Positions 34,369 to 46,793 of a DNA stretch of 64,000 nt are shown here, piece by piece; within the stretch, counting starts at the first letter, position 1, and each line of letters begins with the position of its first letter. A program made the position numbers and the translations under genes. The DNA comes from Xylaria sp. FL1777 (taxonomy: Eukaryota > Ascomycota > Sordariomycetes > Xylariales > Xylariaceae): assembly GCA_022578965.1 (NCBI GenBank), contig MU400626.1:1-64000 (forward strand), written 5' to 3'. The notes under the pieces were generated by a model. It saw only the letters and a program-made list of their open reading frames with translations, ran no database searches and was not told the DNA's origin.

Positions 34369-35842
34369 ATTCAGAGGGCATAGCATAACGGTGGTGTAAT
34401 GACGGGGTGTATAAATACCTATAGATAAGAGGCTTTCTAGCATCTGGTGGGATTTCATTGTTTAATCATCTGTCGAATACAGCATACATGGCCACTGCCT
34501 TTTGAGTGTATCGCAGGAGTTCAAGACATCGATCTCTGCTAGAGTACAAGGCCGGTCGGCCTTAAATGTTGAAATAATACTTGTAAGTCGCCGGTGGTGT
34601 AATGAGTGAGGGCTGAGAACAAGGCTGCCTATAGATCAATGTAGCCTTACAGCTATGACTAGACTGGCTGTGATGCGATGGTTTAAAACTCAAGTGGTGG
34701 TAGGCTAAAGCTTCGTAGGGCAATGTAAAGGGTTTGTACCATTACCCATGTAAAGCTTGTGGTGAAGAAAACGGTACAACCAGAGTCGGCTGATTCTGTT
34801 TATACTTCAGAATAAGAGTTTGGTATATCCAGGTACGGTGGCGGCTATGCCATTCGCCCGAGACCTATATCGTGAGAAGAAGCTGAAATGAGGCTGGGAT
34901 TGTACTTCATTAGACTTCGCATCATCCTAAATATACACACGGTTAAGATATTGCAACAAATAGCTTCCAAGGTTATCTATACGTGTCAAGGCACCCAACC
35001 TCTCCATAAATGAAATACGTACATGTATAGTAGGTTCACACAAAAATATCTACTTAATGAAGCTCCATAACATTAGGCCGAGGAAAAAGTCGGCCCATCT
35101 GGCCAATATGGCACGACACACACCATACATAGAACCCCGGCCAACCCGAGCCAAGACAGCGCTCTCTGAGGAGAACCTGGTGTCGATCCATCTGCTCTGC
35201 AACACCCCGCCGAAACATCGAGTAGCGGTATCACCCTTTGGTTATTTGAGCCGCTACTTACTGCGTACGCAGTACCTATGATCTCCACTTAACAGGGGTA
35301 GACTCGCTCTGCTTCTTCCGGCCGGATGAGAGGAAGGCCGGGGTCTGATTTTACTGAATAGATATAGGCTGTCTACTCAGAGGTATGTGCTGAGTAGGCC
35401 ATGCATACTGCGTAGGTACTTATGAGAATGTATGTTTGTTTTTATACATGATTTTGACATACTCATCATTTTCGCCATTTCGGGACAACTTCGTTCTATC
35501 ATCTTCCTCTCAGCCCATAGATCGTTCTCATACCCCATTTCTTCGTGGTGTCCGTGGTGCTGTGGAGAGCTATTAACCCTGACAGATAAGTATTCATTCT
35601 AAAAATGTAATATAAACAATCAACAGTAAGATCTCGCTCCTAGCATATTAACCCTAAAGGTAGGTAGGTATTACACTACCTAAGGCCTGTAGGTAAATAC
35701 CTAAAGCTCCTAATCTATGGTACCGGTATGTATGCACGTATACACACCAACGCTAATGATACCTCCCAAACCAAAGACTTGAAGCATTTAGTTTAATTTG
35801 ATTTAACTAATTTATTCTATTTTACTATTTCATTATTCCTGA
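34369..35842. other. Convergent intergenic region, 1.5 kb, no gene seen
   Basis: Between the 3' ends of LSC1 and ELP3. A cluster of TAGGTA motifs occurs near 35650-35710. Nothing else was recognised. Confidence 0.45.
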
Positions 35843-37665
35843 TCAAGGCTGCTCCAGTCGTCCATCAAGCCACTTGCTCATATAAGGGCCATCAAGCCAA
35901 TAACCAAGTTTTTTGTAATAGCTTCTCACACCAACACCACTAATGACACTGATCTTATCACTACCGTGTTCTTCGCGCGCGATACGTTCTGCTTCTTCCA
36001 TCAATAATGTTCCAAACCCTTGATGTTGAAACTTCTTGGGATCTCTCGCGTGCACGGGAACAGCCGTTCCATACACGTGTAATTCTCGAACGAGACTCGT
36101 CTGCTGACCCGTGAGCTCCTCGCGGTAAGTGTATTTCTCGGTGCACTTCCTTAGTCTTAAAAGACCGACTAAAATGTCCTGCTTAGGATCTTCATAGGCT
36201 AGGAAAGTCTCCCATCCGCCATTTGCCGTGTAATCTCGACGCACCAGCTCGATCTGGTTCGGGCGTATCTTGTGTTTGACCTCGTTGATACCAACCTCAC
36301 GGGTCCTCACGTCACGGCATGTGGTTCCAAAGTCTTTCATTCGGGCTAGGGCTAATTCTCTCAAATTTCCATTTTCTACACCGGAGGTGACTAGAGGCAT
36401 AGGAATATCTCTTTGCACGCGGTAAATCCTCGTCCATGGAGGAACCAGGGCCAATATACGCGCCACAATGTCGATGAGAGCATTGGGTGTGTAATTCTGA
36501 TACCTGCCGGTCCTCCAGAGCTCATAGAGACCGGTACCGCGGATGACGAGGGTGGGATAAATCTTCAATCCATCGGTTCGAAAAGCCGGATTCTCAAAGT
36601 ATTCCCGGAACTGGTCAAGATCACGTTCCATGCCAACATTAGGCAAGTCGGGCATCATATGTGAGACGACCTTGAAACCAGCATCCTTGGCCAAACAAAA
36701 CGTCTCGGCGACGGCGGCGACGGTATGACCTCGGTTGGTGTCTCGCGCGACATCCTCGTATAGAGATTGGACGCCCACCTCGAGTCGAGTACATCCATAC
36801 CGTAGCATATCAGTGAGATGGGGTTGTAGGCAGTAGTCTGGTCTTGTCTCTATGGTAATACCAACACACTTGATATTGCTCATCTCACCGGCCTCTACTG
36901 CTTCGTCGACATTGGTGGTCTGATAGCCGCTGAGGGCGTTATGAAGCTGGGATATAAACTCTTCACGGTAGGGGATGGGCAAGGACATGAATGTGCCGCC
37001 CATGATGATATATTCGACCTTGTCGACGGAGTGACCCAGGGACTTGAGCTGATCGACACGGCCGCGGGCCTGTTCGAAGGGGTCGTAACGAGCACGGATG
37101 GCGCGCATAGAGGTGGGCTCGTAGCCGGTGTAAGACTGTGTGCTATATTCGAAGTCTGAATCGGGGCCGCCGGGGCAGTAGACGCAGATGTTGCCAGTGT
37201 AGGCGATGTGAGGGCACCGATGGGGCTTGCACATGACGGCGACAACGGCGATGCCCGAAGAAGTTCCTGGTGGTGCAAGTGGTTAGTCGTGGGCACGAGA
37301 GAGAAGCGAGCACACCACAGGTCTCGGGTCTCAGTGGGGATCGACAACGCACGGATTGGCTTAGCGACCAGCTTGGGCATGATGTATTTCTTGTAGTGCT
37401 CGGGGACGGCGGCGATGATGGCGGTGAGTGGCGGGATGTTGGTGAGCTTGTGCTTCCTCGACAGCTTGGTGCGCAGGCCATTCAGGTTGATATCTTTCCT
37501 GGGGTTCATGGGGTCTTTGGAGGCTTCGTGGTCCTCTATGAGGACGTTTGCGATGTCAGCGCAGCATCGAAGGAAACGTTCGCTCTCGGGAGGGAGGTTA
37601 GCATCTTTCTTCCTGCTCGTGGTGGTGATCGTGGCCGTCGTGGCCACCGTAAGGGTGGTAGCCAT
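35843..37665 (-). CDS. ELP3: Elongator complex catalytic subunit ELP3
   Basis: tRNA wobble-uridine modification enzyme combining a radical-SAM domain with a GNAT acetyltransferase domain. Exons are 37665-37353 and 37266-35843 (86-nt intron), giving 578 residues. The splice forms [19 protein letters not shown]. The radical-SAM cysteines are Cys122, Cys132 and Cys135 (C-x9-C-x2-C), followed by [19 protein letters not shown]. The C-terminal acetyl-CoA domain contains [16 protein letters not shown] and ends [19 protein letters not shown]. The N-terminus is Thr-rich ([14 protein letters not shown]) before the conserved [23 protein letters not shown] start. It is head-to-head with the E2 gene at 38850. 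Confidence 0.96.
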
Positions 37666-38696
37666 CTCGGCTGATAGCCCAGCAGCTGCTGGAAAGTAGA
37701 GTAGTTGTCGGCGCCTTGAATCGGAACAGGCACAGGTGATATATGAGAAAGGGTATGTGTGCAAGTCACAGAGCACCTGAAATTTCTAGATAGTTGAAGA
37801 TACAACAATGGTTACATACCTAAGTAGGTATTGTAGAAAGGCTTGTCTATGATGGTGGGGGTTTAACCTCTATCTAATCGATAGGTACCAAATCCACTGC
37901 GCTAGGTAGGTATCCGCGCACTACGCATAGGTTAGAATGCGGGGTGATGGCACACCAACATTACCTAGGTAGGTACCTAGTGAAGTACCTACTGTGATAC
38001 ATGTAGTACTGTACCTATCTCTACAATATTATAGACAGTCGTCCGATGCATGTGACAACATTGAAAGCAGGTAATAAGGTATATGGGTATACTAAAAATT
38101 TCCTGCTAGTACAAGCTACTAGCGCAGCGCTAACATTTAACATCCTGGAAACCTGTAGGTACGTAACCTTGTGCCCAATCCTGCACCAATAGTACCTCGC
38201 CTATAGTAAATATATGTACAGGTACCTACCCAAGGTAAGTACCCAGTCTCTCTGTTCTACCCAATAGCATCGTCGTCATGGTCCTCCCTCATGTGAGATA
38301 CGATGCTTGCTTCATCTGTAGTATATCCCCTTACTGTTGTGCCACCTTCCAAGCCTCACTTTTAGCACAATTTGTCTCTTCCTACTAGCAGGTACATCGT
38401 ACTACCTACCACCACTATCCACTACATACTGGAATACCGGTACCCTACTATTCATTACCTTGCTTTACATACTAGGTACCGCTTCCTGCCTTTCTTCATC
38501 GTCTATCAAAAATCCCCATTTGCTTCCAAACGCCCCCACGATTGCCTCAGGTATCTATATCTGTCCTCCCAACCCCACCACCAGTCAGCCAAGCAGCAAG
38601 CCGGTATACTCGTACTACTCGACTCCCCGCATCGTTAACAAAAGGGCCAAGACGGTCTCGAGTCAGCAAAATCGAAACGAGAACCTTGCGAGCCCC
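37666..38696. promoter_or_regulatory. Divergent ELP3 / E2 promoter region with TAGGTA motifs
   Basis: About 1 kb rich in TACCTA and TAGGTA, including several TACCTAGGTAGGTA-like palindromes (37820-38260). A plus-strand open frame at 38337-38834 crosses the following repeat and ends 15 bp before the E2 start; it is probably leader sequence rather than a gene. Confidence 0.5.
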
Positions 38697-38768
38697 GTGA
38701 ACCTCGTGAACCTCGTGAACCTCGTGAACCTCGTGAACCTCGTGAACCTCGCGAACCTCGCGAACCTC
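38697..38768 (+). repeat. Eight tandem 9-bp units in the E2 gene leader
   Basis: Six copies of GTGAACCTC followed by two of GCGAACCTC, exactly in register, about 80 bp upstream of the E2 start codon. The unit length is a multiple of three, so any reading frame through it stays open (Asn-Leu-Val repeats in one frame). Confidence 0.9.
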
Positions 38769-38849
38769 ACCGTCCCAGCCACCAGCCGGCCAGCCTCACG
38801 GCAACCGATCCGTCGACCCGCAGCCTGTCCATAACCAACACCCACCGCC

Positions 38850-39785
38850 ATGTCGTCGAGCAGGGTGCGCCGTGTCGCCAAGGAGTTGAGCGACATGGCT
38901 GCCGACGCTGCCAACTCCAACGTCTCGGCCGAGCCGGTCGACAGCAGCGGCGACCTAACACACCTCAAGGCCCGCATATTCGGCCCCCCGAGCACGCCGT
39001 ACGAGGGCGGCCAGTACATCGTCGACGTCAAGATCCCCCTCGAGTACCCCTTCCGTCCGCCCATCATGAAGTTCGACACCAAGGTCTGGCATCCCAACAT
39101 CAGCAGCCAAACCGTACGTCTGCCCCGCTTCTATCCTCCATCTTCCATACCCCGTCGCCGCCTCTGCGTGTGAACAGTTAGAGCCGTCTATCCTAACTAA
39201 CAACTTGAAAACCCTCTAGGGTGCCATCTGTCTCGACACCCTGGGCACCGCCTGGTCGCCTGTTTTGACTATCAAGTCGACTCTACTGTCCCTTCAGTCC
39301 CTATTCGAGAGCCCCGAGCCTAAAGACCCTCAAGACGCTGAGGTTGCTAAGATGATGATCAACGACCCTGAGGCTTTTAGCAAGAAAGCTCACGAGTGGG
39401 CAGTCCTCCACGCCGGCGCTCCTAGAAGCGACAGGTTCCAACAAGTCAAACCTCGTAGCGGCATCGCTCCGCGCGAGCGAATCGACGACAGCGCGTAAGA
39501 TGCCTACTGCGTCCCACTCCTACTCCTACCCCTATTCCTGCTTCCACCTCCTCTTCCCGGCTTCCCCTCTAAGTGTGCTACCGCATCAGAAAAATGCTAA
39601 GTCATTACAGGTATGAAGGTTATAACAAGAACCTCATCAACAGATTTGTGAATATGGGGTTCGATATTGATAGGGTTGTTGAAGCTTTCCATTATGTCGG
39701 CATCGAAACCTACGGCGGTGAAGATGTAGAACTAGAACCCGAGTATATGGGTGACATTACAGCTCGATTGCTGGGTGAACCGTGA
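38850..39785 (+). CDS. UBC1: Ubiquitin-conjugating enzyme E2 with C-terminal UBA (UBC1/UBE2K type)
   Basis: Class II E2 of 237 residues that transfers ubiquitin and can build chains. Exons are 38850-39113, 39220-39494 and 39611-39785, with introns of 106 and 116 nt. The UBC fold contains [19 protein letters not shown] and the HPNIS motif; the first splice gives [12 protein letters not shown], with catalytic Cys92. The linker follows DSA-YEGYNKN, and the C-terminal ~45 residues ([20 protein letters not shown]) form a UBA domain that binds ubiquitin. This domain order identifies the yeast Ubc1/human UBE2K lineage. The start codon MSSSRVRR fits the family. An unusual 9-bp tandem repeat lies in the leader. 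Confidence 0.95.
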
Positions 39786-42700
39786 TTCTACTAGCCTTCC
39801 GAGGACCTACATTCCGAAACCGGTTTTTTTTTTATATCGTTCATCGCATTGTTAATACTACTAGCATACGTGGAGTAAGCACAAAGCGAGAGCAGCGTTT
39901 TGCTGTCTGGGCTACTATCCCCGTTCGAAACCAGCAGAACTACGGAGATATTTATTGGGCTTTGCATAAAGGGAACCGGCGTCAAGAGATTTCGGAGGAA
40001 TTTTAAAGGATTCATGGTGGCGGGGCTGGATATCGATTAATGCAATTCGCCTTGCTGACTTTTTCCCTTTTTCCCAGCCCTACCAGTAATGTAGAGAAGC
40101 AACTTTGCTTAAGAAGAAAGTCCCATCACTCTCTTCTTAGTAACAGTGATGATAGCTTTCTATGACAAGAATGTGATTAAAGATAGTGCCGTTCCAACCC
40201 TTAGGTCTCCGTAGATCTTTGTAGTCAGGCTGGAAATTCGAATTTGAATAATTCCACGATATCAATTCCTCTAAATAGTATAATACCGCATGCCAACATA
40301 TTGACTATTGCCTTTCTTTTTTCCTTTCCTTCCCTTTTTTTTCTTCATTTTTACTGTTAAAAAAAAAAGGGGGGGGGGGGCGGGGGGGGAATAATAAACC
40401 CCCTTCCTCCCAACCTACAACGATCACCTGCATCTTGGACCAAGGTACAGCGCCACTTCAGATATCCCCCATTGCTACTATGCCCTTTGACTACATTTGA
40501 TGCCTGTACTTCTAGTTCTGTTAAGGCTAAACATGCTCGTACTTACGTGTTTATTTATAATCCTAGTGACAAAAGGTTAGAAAAACATGTATCAAGTCCA
40601 AGGGGTTAGCAAACCGAATAGGACAAGACGCTCCTACCTCACGCAGATACGTCATAATAGCATGGCCTAGGAACTCAGGCAACATATCATTGCCATTACG
40701 GTATATGGACAGAATGAAGAAGCAGTTACTACGTAGTTAGGAGTTAGCCGCTACGCAACAACTACAACCATAGGTAACTACAATCTAAGTCTAAACTTAT
40801 TGTACACCTAAAACGGATAGATCCTAACAGTTACCAAGGGCGTTATACCTAGGTCGAAATTCGACGGGCTAGGCACCACTTTCCGTTGCTCTTATCCTAT
40901 ACAAGATATGTAGCTTCAGCAGATCTGATCAACAGCACATCCTAAAAACCAGCCCGCAGAACCTTGTGCTAAAACTCATTTTTCCTTCGACGATATATCC
41001 TTCGGTGAAGGACAATGACACGAAGCCAGATAAAGCCAAACCATCACACACGTGATACAACATAGCTGGTTCGGCTTAGCCCCGCCGCCTACCCGGTATT
41101 GTCGTACAATAACTTAAACGATAAGCAAGCCAGATAGTATCCTCGTGGCGATGAGCGGGCGCAGCTTGATATATAAAGTGTGTTGGCGCTCTGTTCAACC
41201 TTGGCTCCGGGCTGCTATTTGGTGCAACGATTTGCCTTTGGTCACTCCCTTAGAAAGGACCCCAAGGGGCGCAGGTTGCTTAGACATTCAACCTACGCCG
41301 TTGGAAGAAGGCATCAGGCGGTTTGCCAAGGGCGTTGAAGTGGCTTGTACTATGGCAAACTCCAGCCTCATCAGGTCAAACGGAGGTCAAGAGGGTGTGT
41401 GACAAAGTTAGATGGATTTATTGAAGATATTTCGTCATAGGGGAACCTGGTTGGACTTCTCTAGTTTGAGCTACACAGGCACAGTCAATTATAGACTACC
41501 TAGCAAATGCATATATTTAGTGTGGCCATTGACGCAAACGACATGGACATTGTAGGCCAGTACTGATCTCCGGTACCCAGTTAGAGGAGAAGCGAGGTAA
41601 GAGACTGACTGCCATTATTCTTATATGCTTCGAAACTTGGCATACATCATCTGACTGTTAATACAATTAAACATGGAGTAGCACTTACTTGACAAGTCGT
41701 CTAGAATATTTGTTTTTGCTCATGGCTTGCTCTTTAGCTTAGCATTGCGCAACAGTGTACACGGCATTAGGCTATGGCACTATTTCCCTGCTCTGCCCCT
41801 TGTTTGTCTCCCTATAGTCATTGGCAATATGGCTAGAGTCTCTGCTGCTCACGCTTAGCATCCTTTCCAGAGCAATGCAGTAGGAAGCTTTAGGGGCATG
41901 GTTCGAATCAAGGCCAAGTTCGTTTGACGACAAAGCACGGTAGAGAATCGTCGACGTAAGACCATGATCTAACGCTATCGCGGTCCCCGTATTTCTAACA
42001 GTTCAAGAGTGTTTAGGATTGTGTTCTTCCAGACCTCGAATGGAGATGGCGTGAGTTACCACTATTGTGTACATCCTCACCCTTATGCTCCAGTTCGAGA
42101 TAAAAATGGTGTTCCCTTAAGTTTAATTTGTCACCCATGTGGCACTTAGCGCTGGCGGCAAATCTAATATCCTTGTTGCAATTACTGTGTGTATTATATA
42201 TTGAAAACAAATCCGTGGGTTAGAAGATCACGAACCGCAACGCTGTATGACCTATCCCCCCGTATCCTAGCTGGGGACACCTATATTGTCTATTCAGCTT
42301 GATCGATAGGCGTCCACAAGCTTCGCAGTTTGCGCTAACAAAATCAGATCATAACATACCTAATCAACATCTTAACTGGCGCGATGAATATGGGTCTCTA
42401 AATGGAGGTATGGACGAGATTGTCAATAACTAGGATTATTACTACTACCAAGCAGGCAATGTAAGGAAAAAATTAACAACCATGTATGACGTTTCCATCG
42501 AGGCTTTGGATTTCTTTCCCGTCTAAGTTCCCGAGCTGCTGCAGCTATCCACTAAGTCGTGGTAGTAAACCTACTATAGAGGTGAAACAGGTAAGGGAAT
42601 TATATGATTATAGCCAGATTGTCCCTACATAACAAACTAAAAAAAATGGCCTCTAAAAATCTGGTATCTTTTCTGCTCAGCCGATGAAATGGGTTTATTA

Positions 42701-43229
42701 GAGTCATGTCATACAGCTCTACGTAAAGAAAAGGGTTGGTCTCTATTTAGAACGTCGATGCGCACTAAGTTAGTTTGAACATGTCAACTTGAGACGGTGC
42801 AATTCATTGTCCACCATATAAACTGCCCTAGTGCATAATAAATAATAAGGAGGTTGTTAATGAGCACAAGAAGAGGGAAAGACTTAGTGTATATATTCTA
42901 CCCCAAAGAAAAGATCCTTGCAAGAATTGATGGTATCCTATCGACTCCACATGTAGCCCAAAGACTATCTTTCCCTCAATAGTCTATTATTCCTCACTTT
43001 GCAGCCATCCTTCTATGCCGAACGGAAAGAAAACGCCTGGTTTTGCCATTCCCGTTTTCAGCATCGTTCTATTCTTCGCATTCCGAAGCCCATCCCTATT
43101 TCTATGTCCGCGCTGAGAAGACCTGAAGCCCTAACACCAAAAAGATGAAGAAGAAAGTACAAAGAAAAGAAGTTTGCCCCGGTGGCTTCGACGCGCCCAG
43201 ACCATGCGTTCATCTCAGTCCCTCGGTTT
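39786..43229. other. Gene-poor 3.4-kb stretch
   Basis: No gene is supported. It contains an adjacent A-run and long G-run (about 40360-40389). An open frame at 41145-41402 ends in a stretch vaguely like the C-terminal helix of class I aminotransferases, too weak to call. Confidence 0.5.
40361..40389. repeat. Homopolymer A then G tract
   Basis: An A-run is followed directly by a run of about 12 G, one C, and 8 more G. Such tracts are prone to sequencing and replication slippage, so the exact length is unreliable. Confidence 0.8.
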
Positions 43230-43508
43230 TCAAGGGTTGCTTCCATTGGTCCCCTTGGTGCTCCAAGAGCCCCGTTCCTGATACTGTCGATAGGTGTTTG
43301 CACTGCTGTTGAAGTCCTTCCTCCAGTCGGAGGTAAAGGATATCGAGTAGGCCATGAGCGGTGGAGCGGTATCACTAGCAGATGTTGTTGTTCTAGAAGT
43401 GCTAGAGATATCAAGCTCACGAGGGTAGGATGGTGTCTGGCTCGAGCTGAAGCTCCTCGGGACATGGTCCGACGAGGAAGCCGTTGAAGAGGAAGTTGCG
43501 TGAGGCAT
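43230..43508 (-). CDS. Small Ser/Thr-rich protein, hypothetical
   Basis: A 92-codon open frame preceded by features of a real promoter: a TATATATAAG box at 43676-43667 about 160 bp upstream and a CT/CA-rich leader (CATCTACTTCCTCTCACACG) directly before the ATG. The first two thirds are rich in Ser and Thr (SSSTASSS, SSTSRTTTSAS), hence probably disordered. The C-terminal third has a mixed, more informative composition: SISFTSDWRKDFNSSANTYR, then QYQERGSW. It has no signal peptide, cysteines or membrane helix. I do not recognise the family. Overlapping open frames on the other strand make this a tentative call. Confidence 0.35.
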   Translation of the reverse strand: MPHATSSSTASSSDHVPRSFSSSQTPSYPRELDISSTSRTTTSASDTAPPLMAYSISFTSDWRKDFNSSANTYRQYQERGSWSTKGTNGSNP

Positions 43509-44726
43509 TATGTGGACGTGTGAGAGGAAGTAGATGATATAGCTCTTGATGACCTCTTAACTTGGCGAGTGGGTTGATCGTAATATAAGCTGAACTTGAT
43601 GAATCTCTTGGTTCTATGTGATGAGAATGAAGATGCCACGAGCCTTGAAGTCCAAGTCTATTACTCTTATATATATGCAAACCAGATAGCCCAATTACTA
43701 CGCAGTCTGTCATATATACACACACACATATAGAGTTATAGTTGCTAGAAACTCCATCCCCACGCACGCGGTTTCGGTCTAGAGTCAAGGCTCATCGTCC
43801 TGGCTTATCTGGGGATGTCGTTGTAACGACCTCCTACTACTAGTGTCTCTGGGGGGGCCGCATCTTGAGGCTCTCCTTGTCTCTTCAGCTCCCCACAGGC
43901 CACAATTGAAGTGCCGCACACCTTGATCTACGCTTCGCTTCGAGGCCGAAAGCCAAGAGGATGCGATTGATTCTGACAGACGACGCACAGCGGAGGAAAT
44001 GAGGTTGGGGTCGCATTTGCGGCGTGACAAGGTATTTGACACGACGTCTATAATAGGTATGTTCGTTGTCTATAATTATGATACTGGCCACATCATTCGC
44101 CACGGACGTAGGTGGTTCGCAAGTCAATCGTGCCGCTGGGATTGGCGAACCGAGCCTAGCTGTGAACAAGCATACGCCGGAGTATATTTTGCGTTTATTT
44201 AGGAAAAGGACCGAACACGATAAATGAGAACAGCTCTATATGCATCGACATTGCTCATGCTGGCGCAGCACTGCTGGGAGAGCTTCAATGGCTTTCTTTC
44301 TAGAAGCATTCTGACAGGGGCATGGCCGTCCTGCATCCGATGCGTTACATTGCCTTACGCAGGCGACTACTATGTAAAGCCGGAGGACAAAACGTGACCC
44401 CTCCCTCACGGTCCCGCACAGCGCCAAGGAGGAGATGTGAAGGGGCCCTGGCGGAAAAGGGACCCGGAATACTACCCACTTGCGCGACGGAGATGGTGGT
44501 CATGGTCCCCAAAGAGGCTCTCACAGTAAACCACCTGCTGCCTTTTTTAGATAGTAGACACGGATGATGACAACGATAACGATGGCAATAATAAGCACTT
44601 GTCCAGGAAGCGCACCTATCCGCGTTTCAAGATGGGGCGTTATTGTGTGTGCGATGCTATACTTGTGTGTCTCAACGCAAACCGACTCCGCGACGGTAGC
44701 ATGCCGGCGGCGTAGTGCCATACAAG

Positions 44727-44759
44727 TCGACCCTCAATCGACCCTCAATCGACCCTCAA
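44727..44759. repeat. Three tandem 11-bp units
   Basis: TCGACCCTCAA is repeated three times without interruption in non-coding sequence. Confidence 0.9.
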
Positions 44760-45257
44760 TAGGCGCCCGTGGCATACACACGATATGCACATACTACTGC
44801 GTGGGAGAGGCGCACTCCATGCCTCCAATTTGCCTCGGCTCCGTGAAGATAGGAGTAGGTATAAAAGAGACGAAACGGTTCTATAATTATAGCCTGCGGA
44901 GCTTTCCGTTCCTAGGTAGAATCGAGGTAGAATCTTGGTAGCCATATGATGATTTGCATTTCGCAATTATGGCAGTATTTGGCATTCGGCACCGGCAGAT
45001 CATCTGCATTCTGAATTTAGGAGAAAATAGGAGGGGGAAGAGAGAGAAAGATAAACACCAATGAGAACCACCCAAAAAAAAGGCTAGGGGAGTGTGAGAA
45101 AATATATTCATGTAACGGAGCCAAGCCATGCAAGCGGAATGAAGTCGGGCCATCATATTGGTCAACGGGATGCACAGAATGCACAAATATGAGTCTGCTG
45201 CAGGCTTACCGGCAGGTTATACGAGAGGCGTAAGGCTGCAGGGGTTGTGATGGTGGT

Positions 45258-45274
45258 GGGGGTGGGTGGGTGGG
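45258..45274 (+). promoter_or_regulatory. G-quadruplex-forming motif
   Basis: Four G-runs (5, 3, 3 and 3 or more) are separated by single T residues, a sequence class expected to form a very stable parallel G-quadruplex. It lies in intergenic DNA about 750 bp upstream of the promethin-like gene. Confidence 0.6.
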
Positions 45275-46026
45275 TGTAGTGTATATAGTATACTTGCGTA
45301 CCTATTGTAGGTACCTGAGTAGGTAATAGGTGACCATGTAGTATAGATGCCAGCTGTTCTTACCTTGAACAAAACAAATAATGAATGCACTGGCACTGAC
45401 ATGTGATAGGTATGGTGACAAAAAGCCATACTGCGTAGTCAAAAAATAACCCTTTTATAGGTACTTAGGTGGTCTCACTTTATGTAGGTACTTCGATGTG
45501 GATATTGGACCAGTTCAATTATGTACCTACCTAGTCTACGGGTAGATTAGACTGGTAACAATTGCCACCAGATGTACGGTACTTGCTGACCTACCTACAG
45601 TAATGTACATCGCATAGACCACCGGCACCTACCGCGTAGGTATAGGTATACTATACTGCGTAGGTAGTGCAGACTTTAAATCTATGCGTATGTTACCTAG
45701 GTAGGTAAGGTATTACCCTCGTTTCTTCAGCTTTCCCGTAGTCAGTGCTGTAGCTGAAATGTCACCTACTACTGCAGGTAGGCAGGTATGTAAGACTACA
45801 ACACATAATTTACTGTAATTATCATTGATCTCTACCTTAGCCTTACATTTTTCCTTCCGTTCTAGCTAGTCTAAGCCTGTCTGTACAATACGGCGTCTCC
45901 GCAATACCATCGACTGATCACTATAGCCGTCATCATCCCTGTCAACTAACATTGAGCATCGTTAGCATCGCTCCTCATCTTCACTGTCTCGTCCCGTCCC
46001 GTCCCGTCCCGCTGTGCTGGTGAGAT

Positions 46027-46793
46027 ATGTCGCTAGCCAACAACAATGACAGCAACGCCAAAGACGACATATCTCCCAACGATGCCGTAACCCCCAAGAC
46101 TAGGGCGAGAGCTCACGATATGCTCGCCTACAGCCAACGCCAATTCGACCGCGTTGTGGCCCCGTCGACGCGCCAGAAAGCCATAGATTCGATTACAGCC
46201 TTTGCCACCAGACGACCACTACTCTCCGTATGTCAAGCTAAATCATGTCAAGTTCTTTTACATCAGTCTATCGGACATCATCATCATCATACAGGTGAAA
46301 TCCTAACTACCTACCTACCTATCTATCTATCCATCTATCTACTTCGACGACCAACTGTACATCGTGAATCCCGTCCCCCTTCCCCGCGTCCATGAACAAG
46401 ACCAGTGCTCGCTAACTCACTAACTCACGTAATCCCCAGGTCTTCATTGCCATCCAGATCCTCTCGGCCCTAATCCCGACCCTCCTCTTCACGACCTTCG
46501 TCCTTAGCGCCCTCGTCTTCGCGCTCCTCTCGGCCATCGCATTCACGCTCTTCTGGGCTTTAGTGGCCCTCCTCTTCCTCTTACCCACGCTATTCCTGAC
46601 CTGCGGTTTTGCTGTGCTGGTCTGGCTATGGGCCATCGGCAGCTACGTCGTTGCGCGCACCATCTACACGCGACTCCCTGCCTCTGTGCGCCAGGCCGTA
46701 AACCCGCGCGGCGGCGAGAAGCGCGTCATCTTCAGCCAGAACCATAACCTCGACGAAGCCATTGCCGCCGAGGTCGCCGAGGCCCGGGAGTAG
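46027..46793 (+). CDS. Promethin/LDAF1-like lipid-droplet membrane protein
   Basis: A 184-residue protein from exons 46027-46227 and 46440-46793, separated by a 212-nt intron carrying a CTAC/CTAT microsatellite. The N-terminal ~65 residues are polar, with a basic amphipathic stretch (RQFDRVVAPSTRQKAIDSIT). Four closely packed hydrophobic segments follow (about 67-145: VFIAIQILSALIPTLLF, VLSALVFALLSAIAFTLFW, ALVALLFLLPTLFLTCGF, VLVWLWAIGSYVV). A soluble tail ends EAIAAEVAEARE. This double-hairpin pattern fits the promethin family (yeast LDO16/LDO45, animal LDAF1), seipin partners that mark sites of lipid-droplet birth at the ER. Family assignment is from topology and remembered similarity, so it is moderate. 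Confidence 0.7.

Larger units (their letters stand above)
43509..46026. other. Gene-poor 2.5-kb stretch with motif clusters
   Basis: No supported gene. It contains the TATA box noted for the 43.5-kb frame, an 11-bp tandem repeat (44727-44759), a G-quadruplex motif (45258-45274), dense TAGGTA motifs (45300-45790) and four GTCCC units (45991-46010) in the leader of the promethin-like gene. Confidence 0.5.

Noticed and set aside
38337..38834. 165-codon frame with Asn-Leu-Val repeats
   Set aside because: Driven by the 9-bp repeat in the E2 leader; composition is not protein-like, so treated as leader sequence and possible uORF.
41145..41402. Possible aminotransferase C-terminal fragment (PTPLEEGIRRFAKGVE)
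   Set aside because: Only about 16 residues resemble the family; no further domain upstream.
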